NCBI RefSeq assembly: GCF_019317285.1
Contig: NZ_CP079218.1
Span: forward strand, 868,001-932,000
Direction: 5' to 3'
Length of the DNA stretch: 64,000 bases
Source of the DNA: Pedobacter sp. D749
Lineage (GTDB): Bacteria; Bacteroidota; Bacteroidia; Sphingobacteriales; Sphingobacteriaceae
Shown here piece after piece: positions 17,353 to 24,361 of this stretch; the first letter of the stretch is position 1, and every line of letters starts with the position of its first letter. Both the position numbers and the translations under genes were made by a program. The notes under the pieces are model-generated. The model searched no databases, was not told where the DNA came from, and saw only the letters and a list, made by a program, of their open reading frames with translations.

Positions 17353-18838
17353 GTTTTTTAATGATTTTAATAATATTTTCAATATCGCTGATGGTAGTTA
17401 GCGGGTTAAGTAGGGTAAATTTGAGGTAGAACTGTTGGTTAATCTTGGTGCCGGCAACTAAAGCTTTGCCTTCATTGAACATTGCTTTTTTGATATATTG
17501 ATTCATAGCACACACATCTAAACGCAGGTTTTTTGGGCGGTAACGGAACACCAGGGCACTGATGTCTGATTCGTTCATCAACTCGAAATCGCTATCTGAA
17601 TGTAACAGACAGGCAATTTCGGCTGCGGTTTCTATAATCGTATCAAAATAGCCACCCAGTTTGTTTCTGCCCATCATTCTGAGTGTAAACCAAAGTTTTA
17701 AAGCATCAAATCTGCGGGTGGTTTGTATTGATTTGTTCACTTGGTTCGGCAAACCATCTTCATCATGGTCCTTTGGGTTTAAGTAATCAGCATGGTGCGT
17801 AATCAGGTTGAAAAAGTTTTTATCGCGTACTAGAAAACCGCTGCTGCTTACGGGCTGGAAGAATGATTTATGATAATCAACCGTGACCGAATGGGCCAGT
17901 TCGATCCCGTTCAACAGGCTTCGGTATTTATCAGTTAGCAGCAAGCCACAACCATAAGCTGCATCGATATGGAACCAGGCGTTGTATTTTTTGCTTATCG
18001 ACGCAAGTTCTTTAAGCGGATCAATATTGCCGAAGTCGGTGGTGCCTGCCGTACCTACAATGGCAATAGGAATATTGCCCAGAGCAATTTCCCGTTTAAT
18101 GGCATCTTCCAGTAAAATGGTATTGATCCTGAAACTGCGGTCGGTTTTAATCTTGATCACCGATTTTTCGCCCAAACCTAACAGTGCAGCATTTTTCTGG
18201 ATGCTGAAATGTGCCTTTTCTGAAACAAAAATCCTAAAGCGTGAGGCTTCCGGTGGCAAACCATTTAATTTGATATTGTGGTTCAGGGCGGTAATAGAAT
18301 AATGATCCCTTGCCAATAAAAGCCCCATTAAATTGCTCTGTGTACCGCCGCTGGTAAAAATACCGTCGGCTTTTTTGCAGTAACCAATTTGATCGCAGGT
18401 CCATTCGATTAGTTTTTGTTCAATTAAGGTACCGCCGGCACTTTGATCCCAGGTATCAATGGACGAATTGATGGCCGAAATCATCACCTCGGCAGCTACT
18501 GCCGGGATCACAATAGGGCAGTTTAAATGGGCAATATAAGCTGGGTGGTGAAAGGCAACCGCATGGCTGGTATAAAGCTGTTCAACTTCTTTAAGCAAAG
18601 CATCGTAGTTGTCGTGTGTTTTTTCAAATTCAATCGAATCAAACAGCGGCCTTAATTCCGATGGCGATATGCCACTAAAAGGTTGTTGATTATTGTTGAG
18701 AAATTTTTTTACCGCCTGGGTAACTTTTCCTACTGCATGCAGGTATTCTGCTTCATTTTCGTGGTGAAAGATTTCCTTGTTCGGACTTTCCGTAAGGAAA
18801 TCAATTAGTTCATGTTTTTCTAGGTCTGATGTAAACAT
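17297..18838 (-). CDS. PLP-dependent group II decarboxylase (DABA/lysine-type)
   Basis: A 513-residue decarboxylase. The PLP lysine is in TVDYHKSFFQPVSSSGF, and the conserved GTAGTTDFGNIDPL and WFHIDAAYGCG segments are present. It is closest in motif style to diaminobutyrate/lysine decarboxylases of siderophore clusters (RhbB, DesA type). It would supply the diamine for N-hydroxylation. It is first in the leftward four-gene operon and divergent from the TonB receptor. No diaminobutyrate aminotransferase is adjacent, so lysine (cadaverine) or ornithine (putrescine) is a possible substrate; sequence alone does not decide. Confidence 0.85.
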   Translation of the reverse strand: MFTSDLEKHELIDFLTESPNKEIFHHENEAEYLHAVGKVTQAVKKFLNNNQQPFSGISPSELRPLFDSIEFEKTHDNYDALLKEVEQLYTSHAVAFHHPAYIAHLNCPIVIPAVAAEVMISAINSSIDTWDQSAGGTLIEQKLIEWTCDQIGYCKKADGIFTSGGTQSNLMGLLLARDHYSITALNHNIKLNGLPPEASRFRIFVSEKAHFSIQKNAALLGLGEKSVIKIKTDRSFRINTILLEDAIKREIALGNIPIAIVGTAGTTDFGNIDPLKELASISKKYNAWFHIDAAYGCGLLLTDKYRSLLNGIELAHSVTVDYHKSFFQPVSSSGFLVRDKNFFNLITHHADYLNPKDHDEDGLPNQVNKSIQTTRRFDALKLWFTLRMMGRNKLGGYFDTIIETAAEIACLLHSDSDFELMNESDISALVFRYRPKNLRLDVCAMNQYIKKAMFNEGKALVAGTKINQQFYLKFTLLNPLTTISDIENIIKIIKKHGNEYVRLNQASADFRRN

Positions 18839-18984
18839 TAGTTTTTCAATTTTTCAAGGATTAAAGGTTTAAGTGGCAATAAACATCTGATCTTTTTAAG
18901 CCGATATTTCATTAATAACTCTGGTTAGGTGAAATTAAGCATGAGCTGTTTTTTATTAAAAACTCCGATTGCTAAGGTATATTT

Positions 18985-19018
18985 TTATTTAGATTGATTA
19001 AAAATAATATTCTAAATA
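18985..19018. promoter_or_regulatory. Fur-like palindrome, biosynthesis side
   Basis: TTATTTAGATTGATTAAAAA begins an AT-rich imperfect palindrome (18985-19007). The arm TATTTAGA (18986-18993) is also perfectly inverted against TCTAAATA (19011-19018). ATTTAGA/TCTAAAT arms resemble iron-responsive Fur sites. Assignment to Fur is inference from the siderophore context. Confidence 0.45.
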
Positions 19019-19100
19019 TTTTCAACATGTTGTTAGTAAGTAGGTAATGGATAGTTTTTGAAATATTTTAAAAATCTATACAAATAAATTTTTAATTAAG

Positions 19101-19125
19101 TTTATTTGGATTTGATCTAAATAAA
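19101..19125. promoter_or_regulatory. Fur-like palindrome, receptor side
   Basis: A 25-base imperfect palindrome centred at 19113, with 10 of 12 position pairs complementary: TTTATTTGGA at the left and TCTAAATAAA at the right. It overlaps the expected -33 region of the receptor gene promoter and shares the ATTT(A/G)GA...TCTAAAT core with the first site. Confidence 0.5.
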
Positions 19126-19178
19126 TGATTGCTTTGCGCAAAAAAATAATAACCCTTAATAAAACCAAATAAATAAAA

Positions 19179-21614
19179 ATGAAAAATCTATACTTAATTG
19201 CAATCTTAATCTGTGGATTTATCTTTAGCGGTAAAGCACAAACGGTTACCGGAAAGGTAATTGGAGAAACTGCACCGCTTGCGGGAGCAAATATTAAAGT
19301 TGAAGGCAAAGATGCCTCGGCTACAACAGGTGCCGACGGTAGTTTCGAACTGAAATTAACCGAAGGATCTTACAAATTACAGGTAAGTTATGTAGGTTAT
19401 ACCACCATATTACAAAAAGTGAGTTTGGCTAAAAATCAAACAGTTAACTTAACCCTTAACTTAAGTCCTACATCAAACATGCAGGAAGTAGTCGTGGTAT
19501 CGTCACGTAAACCGACCAGAATCAGCGAAATACCGGGTACTGTTTGGGTAGTAGATGGCGCTAAAATCCAGGAACAGGCCAGAGCCGGAATCCCACTTAA
19601 ACAAGCTTTGGCGCAATTGATTCCGAGTTTGGATGCAGGTCCAGAAGGGCGTACTAACTACGGACAGAACCAACGCGGCAGAGATGCATTGGTGATGATT
19701 GATGGGGTATCGTTAAACAGTACCCGTGGCGTAAGTCGCCAGTTCGAATCAATAGATCCTTTCAATATCGAAAGAATTGAGGTTTTATCCGGAGCAAGTG
19801 CGGTTTATGGCGGTGGTGCAACAGGGGGTATCATCAATATCATTACCAAGAAAGGACAGGATAGTCAGCCAAGTTTTACTACAGAGCTTGGTGTTCGCAG
19901 TGGTCTGAAAGAAAAAAGCGATCACGATGTACGTGTGGCACAAGCTATTTCTGGCGGGAGCAAGGATTGGAATGGGCGCATTGGTATGGCTTTCCAAAAA
20001 AACAATGCAGCCTATGGCGCCGATGGAAAGCAGATTTTTACCGACATTACGCAAACCGATTTACAGTATAACCAATCGTTTGATCTTTTCGGGAGTACCG
20101 AATTTAAATTAACTGATTACCAAAAGTTATCGGTGAATGCCCAATATTACAATTCAGGTTACCGTGGTGATAAAGATCTGTTTTTAGGAGCCAATTATGC
20201 AGGACTGAGAACAACACCAGCCCTTTTGGAAATGAGAAATGGCTACTCATCAGACGTTGATCCAAAAACAAGCAGGGCGAATATCAATGCCAATTATCAG
20301 GCAAGCGACATTTTAGGAGGACAAACGCTTTACATACAGGCAGCTGCTAGAAATGAGCAGTTCAGCTTTCACCCATTTCCAGGACAAGCGTTAATACCTG
20401 GCGCACTTTATAGCGGTTCATCTATCCAAAATACTAATTATAGTGCTTTAAAACTGGTATTGAATAAAGATTGGAACAGACTGAATCTTACTTACGGTAT
20501 TGATGCGGATAACGAGAATTTTAACGCACAGCAGGCTTTGTTTGATAGAGCAAAAGCCTTCGCATCTGGTGGTTTAAACAATACTACCGTGGCTACTATT
20601 ACACGTTACCCAAACTTTAGGGTAAATGGTTTATCTGGTTTTTTACAGGCGCAGGTTAAAGTAACCGACTTCTTAAGCCTTTCGGGAGGTGTGCGTCAGC
20701 AACGTATGTTTGTTAAAGTTGGCGATTTTGTAGGCACCACTGCTTCTGTGCCTTTGGCTTATGGTTTTGGCAGAACTGCTACGGCCATTGCTGGTGGTGA
20801 AAACCATTACGATGTAAACTTATTAAATGGAGGTTTAGTATTTAAAATTAATACTGCTCAACAGGCATGGGTTAATTTCTCGCAAGGTTTTAACTTAGCA
20901 GATCCGGCTAAATATTACGGACAGGGTACTTATACCTTAGTAGGTACCAACTATAATTTAGGCAACTCAATTAATGTTGGAAGTTCTCCTTTAACAGGTA
21001 TCAAAACAGAACAGTACGAAGCAGGTTACCGTTACCGCACAGGTGTATTTAATGCACAGGTAGCTGGTTTTTATGCCTTATCTGATAAAAACGTAAAAAC
21101 CAATAGTACATTCAATATTGAAGTTTTCGATGAAAATGTTAGAAATTTAGGTGTTGAAGGTTCATTATCATTAAACCTGAAAAATGGTTTTGAAGTTGGC
21201 GTAAACGGTTTGTACATCAAAACACAAAAACAAAATGCTGATGGTACCTGGTCATTACAGGATGTAACTGTTGCAAGTCCATCAAAAATTGCAGGTTATC
21301 TGGGTTATAACGGAAAAGTTTTTGGTATAAAAGCCCAGGCTTTCCACTCATTTGATTCGAAAGGTTATGCTACAGTTGGTAATGTTGTGGTGCAAAATGA
21401 GTTAAAAGGCTTCACTACCGTTGATTTATTGGGATCTGTAAAGTTATTTACCGGAAGTTTATCATTCGGTGTGCAAAACCTGTTGAACAAAAATTATCAG
21501 ACCATTTGGAGTCAACGTTCGGTATTTTTATACCAGGCTTTGGCTAAACCGGAAACATTTTATTATGCTGGCCGCGGCCGTACGTATAATTTAACGTATA
21601 CGCTTAATTATTAG
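19179..21614 (+). CDS. TonB-dependent siderophore receptor
   Basis: An 811-residue outer-membrane receptor: signal peptide ending ...FSGKAQ, a carboxypeptidase-regulatory-like domain (about 22-100, VTGKVIGETAPLAGANIKV), the plug (about 115-225, including IERIEVLSGASAVYGGGATGGIINI), then the beta-barrel, ending in the aromatic-rich strand RTYNLTYTLNY. The Ile-Glu-Arg-Ile/Val plug motif is diagnostic. Divergent from the NIS operon, it is the likely uptake receptor for the ferric form of the siderophore made next door. Confidence 0.92.
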   Translation: MKNLYLIAILICGFIFSGKAQTVTGKVIGETAPLAGANIKVEGKDASATTGADGSFELKLTEGSYKLQVSYVGYTTILQKVSLAKNQTVNLTLNLSPTSNMQEVVVVSSRKPTRISEIPGTVWVVDGAKIQEQARAGIPLKQALAQLIPSLDAGPEGRTNYGQNQRGRDALVMIDGVSLNSTRGVSRQFESIDPFNIERIEVLSGASAVYGGGATGGIINIITKKGQDSQPSFTTELGVRSGLKEKSDHDVRVAQAISGGSKDWNGRIGMAFQKNNAAYGADGKQIFTDITQTDLQYNQSFDLFGSTEFKLTDYQKLSVNAQYYNSGYRGDKDLFLGANYAGLRTTPALLEMRNGYSSDVDPKTSRANINANYQASDILGGQTLYIQAAARNEQFSFHPFPGQALIPGALYSGSSIQNTNYSALKLVLNKDWNRLNLTYGIDADNENFNAQQALFDRAKAFASGGLNNTTVATITRYPNFRVNGLSGFLQAQVKVTDFLSLSGGVRQQRMFVKVGDFVGTTASVPLAYGFGRTATAIAGGENHYDVNLLNGGLVFKINTAQQAWVNFSQGFNLADPAKYYGQGTYTLVGTNYNLGNSINVGSSPLTGIKTEQYEAGYRYRTGVFNAQVAGFYALSDKNVKTNSTFNIEVFDENVRNLGVEGSLSLNLKNGFEVGVNGLYIKTQKQNADGTWSLQDVTVASPSKIAGYLGYNGKVFGIKAQAFHSFDSKGYATVGNVVVQNELKGFTTVDLLGSVKLFTGSLSFGVQNLLNKNYQTIWSQRSVFLYQALAKPETFYYAGRGRTYNLTYTLNY

Positions 21615-21632
21615 ATTCGATTTTTTTCGGTC

Positions 21633-21714
21633 GTCATCTCGACTGGAGCGCAGCGAAATGGAGAGATCTATCTAGGCAGATTTCTCGGCTTCGTTGCACT
21701 TCGCTCGAAATGAC
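21633..21714. repeat. dispersed palindromic intergenic repeat, copy 3
   Basis: Runs from GTCATCTCGACTGGAGCGCA to the inverted CTCGAAATGAC. It lies between convergent genes, where it could serve as a bidirectional terminator. Confidence 0.85.
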
Positions 21715-21752
21715 GACCTTTTTTAAGGAAATCGTCAGCGATGAGGATTATC

Positions 21753-22973
21753 TTATTTCCGCTTCAGCTCAATCACTGTGATTTCCGGCCAGATCCCAAT
21801 CCGCCCTGAAAAGCCCAGAAAACCGAAGCCTCTATTTACATTCAAATATCTTTCATTTTCGGTTTTGATGCCCGCCCAATGTTTATAACGGTATTTTACC
21901 GGGCTCCACTTAATGCCAAAAGCTTCGATACCGAACTGCATGCCGTGTGTATGTCCGGCCAATGACAGTTGGATTTTAGAAGGATAATTTTTTACCTGTG
22001 CATCCCAGTGTGAAGGATCATGTGATAACAGGATTTTAAAATCGTCGACATTTGTGTTTTGCAAAGCTTTGTTTAGGTCTCCACGCTCTCCAAAACCGAC
22101 CCCCCAGTTTTCTATCCCGGCCAATATAATTTTCTCGCCGTTTTTATGTAATTCAATATGCTCATCCAGCAAAAGTTTAAAACCCAGTTCTTTATGATAA
22201 GCTTTCAATTGGTTCAAATTTTTGATTTTATCCGCTTCGCTTGGCCATTTAATGTAATCACCATAATCGTGGTTACCTAGAACAGAAAACTGTCCGAAAG
22301 GGGCTTTGATCTGCGAGAAATGACCGATGTAGGGCACAATTTCTGAAGAAGCATTATTTACCAAATCTCCGGTGAAAACAAACAGGTCGCTTTTTTGGGC
22401 ATTAATCATGTCGATACCTTTTTGCACCGCTTTAGGGTTGGTAAAACTTCCGGCATGTATATCAGAAATTTGTGTTAAGGTAAAACCGTCAAAACTGGCA
22501 GGCAGATCATCGAAATACAAAGTATGTTTAATTACGCGGTAAGCATATTTTCCCTGGGTAATACCATAAGCAAATAAGGCAATGGTTAAACAGAACATCA
22601 CAAAGGCAAAATCTACCCAGTAATTGCTACGGCCTAACAGGTGGAAACCTCCAGGCTGAAAATTAGTAGCCAGCGCGATTAATAAGCGGTAAACATCGCC
22701 TAGCAGCAGAAAAAAAGCAAAGACAATTTCTGCAGCAAAAATGATCAAAAATGCGTGACTGACAATCTGGAAAAACTTATTGATGCCCTGAATCCGCATC
22801 TGCTGAATGGCGAAAAATAAGGCGAAAGTTAAACCTATAATAAATACCCAAAAAATTGGACTCAGTAAACTTGATTGATTGATGGTGCCCAGGCCAGATA
22901 ATACGTACGCATTTAAGGCAAAAAATATAATTGCAACTATTAGGAGTGGCAATAGATTGAGTTTTCTTTTCAT
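21753..22973 (-). CDS. membrane-anchored metallophosphoesterase
   Basis: A 406-residue protein. The first 145 residues hold four to five membrane helices. The calcineurin-like phosphoesterase domain follows with all metal motifs: SDIHAGSF (D-x-H), GDLVNN (GD), GNHDYG (GNHD) and GHTHGMQFG (GHTH). It resembles the YkuE/YaeI-type membrane phosphoesterases acting on lipid or cell-envelope substrates. The substrate is not assigned. Monocistronic and convergent with the TonB receptor gene. Confidence 0.85.
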   Translation of the reverse strand: MKRKLNLLPLLIVAIIFFALNAYVLSGLGTINQSSLLSPIFWVFIIGLTFALFFAIQQMRIQGINKFFQIVSHAFLIIFAAEIVFAFFLLLGDVYRLLIALATNFQPGGFHLLGRSNYWVDFAFVMFCLTIALFAYGITQGKYAYRVIKHTLYFDDLPASFDGFTLTQISDIHAGSFTNPKAVQKGIDMINAQKSDLFVFTGDLVNNASSEIVPYIGHFSQIKAPFGQFSVLGNHDYGDYIKWPSEADKIKNLNQLKAYHKELGFKLLLDEHIELHKNGEKIILAGIENWGVGFGERGDLNKALQNTNVDDFKILLSHDPSHWDAQVKNYPSKIQLSLAGHTHGMQFGIEAFGIKWSPVKYRYKHWAGIKTENERYLNVNRGFGFLGFSGRIGIWPEITVIELKRK

Positions 22974-23138
22974 TATTAAAAATCTGTAAATCAGAATAGA
23001 GGGTAAAAATAGAATTTAAACACCTATAATTACCTACTGTTACGGTTGGCGGTTATTTTTACGTTCGTTTGATTAAAGCAATTTCTGTTATTATGCGTTA
23101 TATTTATAAATATCATAGCATGTTGAATCAAAATCAAC

Positions 23139-23158
23139 TTCCTATTGCATATTTTATA
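23139..23158 (+). promoter_or_regulatory. ATTCC-type box upstream of rrf2 (candidate autoregulatory site)
   Basis: TTCCTATTGCATATTTTATA, about 30 bases ahead of the ATG of the Rrf2 gene, aligns with the boxes at 24178 and 34202. A -7-like TAGCTTTG follows at 23175-23182, so the box overlaps the -33 region. Confidence 0.45.
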
Positions 23159-23189
23159 ATTTACTTTCTTTTATTAGCTTTGTGCGAAT

Positions 23190-23636
23190 ATGCTGTCCAA
23201 AAAAACAAAATATGCCATTAAAGCGCTTGTTGCGCTTGGTAAAAATTTAGATAAACCACCAATGCAGATTTCGAAGATTGCAGAGGAGGAGCATATTCCG
23301 AAAAAATTCTTAGAACAAATTCTGCTCGATCTGCGTAATGCTGGCTTTTTATACAGCAAAAAAGGTGCAGGCGGCGGTTATAGCCTAAATAAAAAACCCG
23401 AAGAGATTTTATTGGTACATGTAATGCGTGTAACCGATGGTCCTATCGCTATGGTTCCATGCGCAAGTTTAAACTTTTACCACAAATGTGATGAATGTGT
23501 AGATGAGAAAACCTGTGGTATCAGAAGTGCCTTTATTGATGTAAGGGATGCTACGCTTAAGGTTTTAACCGAAACGAGCATTGCAGATGTAATCGGGCGT
23601 GAGGATAACCTTAAGATCGGTATCGTTAATTTATAA
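23190..23636 (+). CDS. Rrf2-family regulator, candidate sulfur-assimilation repressor
   Basis: A 148-residue Rrf2 protein. The winged helix includes KTKYAIKALVALGKN and the recognition helix region IPKKFLEQILLDLRNAGFL, then the wing SKKGAGGGYSL. Four cysteines (91, 100, 103, 109; spacing C-x8-C-x2-C-x5-C) could bind an Fe-S cluster, although the spacing differs from the IscR ligands. It precedes the sulfate-reduction operon, and a shared box is found upstream of itself, that operon and a second SUMT gene. A role like CymR (cysteine-responsive repression) is inferred. Confidence 0.8.
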   Translation: MLSKKTKYAIKALVALGKNLDKPPMQISKIAEEEHIPKKFLEQILLDLRNAGFLYSKKGAGGGYSLNKKPEEILLVHVMRVTDGPIAMVPCASLNFYHKCDECVDEKTCGIRSAFIDVRDATLKVLTETSIADVIGREDNLKIGIVNL

Positions 23637-23779
23637 GTTTTTAACTTTCTGCTAACGATCCGTCACCCTAACCTGTAGCGGAAAGCTGCGACGTAAATTA
23701 TTTCAGGGTTTTTTTGTTGTTATATCAAACTTGCGAGGTCTTAAACCAATAATGCTTTTAGAAAGCAGGTTTCTGTACG

Positions 23780-24055
23780 TTTCGGTTACGATAGTCCTGC
23801 TATCGCTGCAAGTCTTCGCTCGTGCCTCGCTGTGGGCTTTCCGCTATATCAGGTTTAATCGGCAAAGACTTCCGAAGTTTAAAAGGGATACAAGCTCAGG
23901 CCAACTTCGGAAGTCTGGTGCAGGTAAACGATAAAGCAGCGTTAGGGATAGTAAGGGTTCAGTGCCGATCCTTCATCGGTACCGGAGCGAAGCGCAGCCC
24001 TGAAAAGCCCGACCCTTGCGCCAGCTTGGGGAACGCCCAAATCAGTTAACAATTT
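23780..24055. repeat. large dispersed repeat, inverted partner of 38721-39060
   Basis: Shared stretches on opposite strands include GGAACGCCCAAATCAGTTA, CCCGACCCTTGCGCCAGCTT, AAAGACTTCCGAAGTTTAAA and the GGGCTTTCCGCTATATCAGG segment. The two copies match over most of their length, with an insertion in the 38-kb copy. Confidence 0.75.
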
Positions 24056-24177
24056 TCAATTTGCAGTTTTCAGTTACTCTTGTTTAAGAATTTAATTTAC
24101 AGATTTCTCCATTTCGCTGCGCTCCCAGTCGGAATGACGTTTTTTCTATGTAAATTTTTTCAAAATAAATTACTACT

Positions 24178-24201
24178 ATTCCTATATACTTTATATATTT
24201 G
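24178..24201 (+). promoter_or_regulatory. sulfite-reductase operon promoter and ATTCC box
   Basis: ATTCCTATATACTTTATA starts at 24178 and runs into the -7 box TATATTTG at 24194-24201. The block from about 24160 is nearly identical to the promoter of the second SUMT gene at 34190-34225 (shared AAAATAAATTAC, ATTCC(C/T)ATA and ACTTTATATATTTG). A regulator bound here would cover the spacer and block transcription. Confidence 0.6.
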
Positions 24202-24205
24202 ACGT

Positions 24206-24274
24206 ATGAACTTCATTTTTATACCTAACAAGTTAATTGCTATGCAAATGATGTATTGTTGTAAAACCCAATAA
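24206..24274 (+). CDS. putative Cys/Met-containing leader peptide (22 residues)
   Basis: ATG 24206 lies 4 bases after the -7 box, so the transcript would begin at or next to this codon. The 22-codon frame ends at TAA 24272. Its distal part reads MQMMYCCK: Met at codons 13, 15 and 16 and tandem Cys codons TGT TGT at 24257-24262. An intrinsic terminator follows 36 bases after the stop and before the sulfite reductase gene. This is the classical arrangement of a ribosome-stalling attenuator sensing charged tRNA-Cys (and perhaps Met). Confidence 0.55.
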   Translation: MNFIFIPNKLIAMQMMYCCKTQ

Positions 24275-24310
24275 CAGGAGCCTACAGATAATTTTAAGTA
24301 TAAAATATGG

Positions 24311-24341
24311 AATGCTTCTCGGTGACTGAGAAGCATTTTTT
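24311..24341 (+). terminator. intrinsic terminator in the operon leader (attenuator)
   Basis: A perfect 10-bp stem, AATGCTTCTC (24311-24320) against GAGAAGCATT (24328-24337), with a 7-base loop, followed by a T run through 24341. It sits between promoter and first structural gene, so it must be conditional. AGGAGC at 24276-24281, directly after the leader-peptide stop, can pair with GCTTCT (24314-24319), allowing one G-U pair, and so compete with the terminator stem. Confidence 0.75.
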
Positions 24342-24361
24342 GAATAAAGCTAACAACACAT

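Larger units (their letters stand above)
18839..19178. other. divergent siderophore control region
   Basis: A 340-base, very AT-rich region between the biosynthesis operon (leftward) and the receptor (rightward). It has no gene. It holds two Fur-like palindromes (separate entries) and a TTGCTTTG at 19129-19136 that is one base from the -7 consensus for the receptor. Confidence 0.5.
23637..24205. other. intergenic region: dispersed repeat and operon promoter
   Basis: No gene is supported. A 23690-24055 segment belongs to a dispersed repeat with an inverted relative at 38721-39060 (separate entry). A fragment of the palindromic family lies at 24101-24138. The sulfite reductase operon promoter follows. 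Confidence 0.6.

Noticed and set aside
23731..24049. Two short overlapping open frames
   Set aside because: They run through the dispersed repeat whose inverted copy at 38.7 kb does not keep the frames.
24206..24361. SAM or other riboswitch in the sulfite reductase leader
   Set aside because: No conserved aptamer core of SAM-I, SAM-II or cobalamin classes is recognisable. The short reading frame with Cys and Met codons explains the terminator better.
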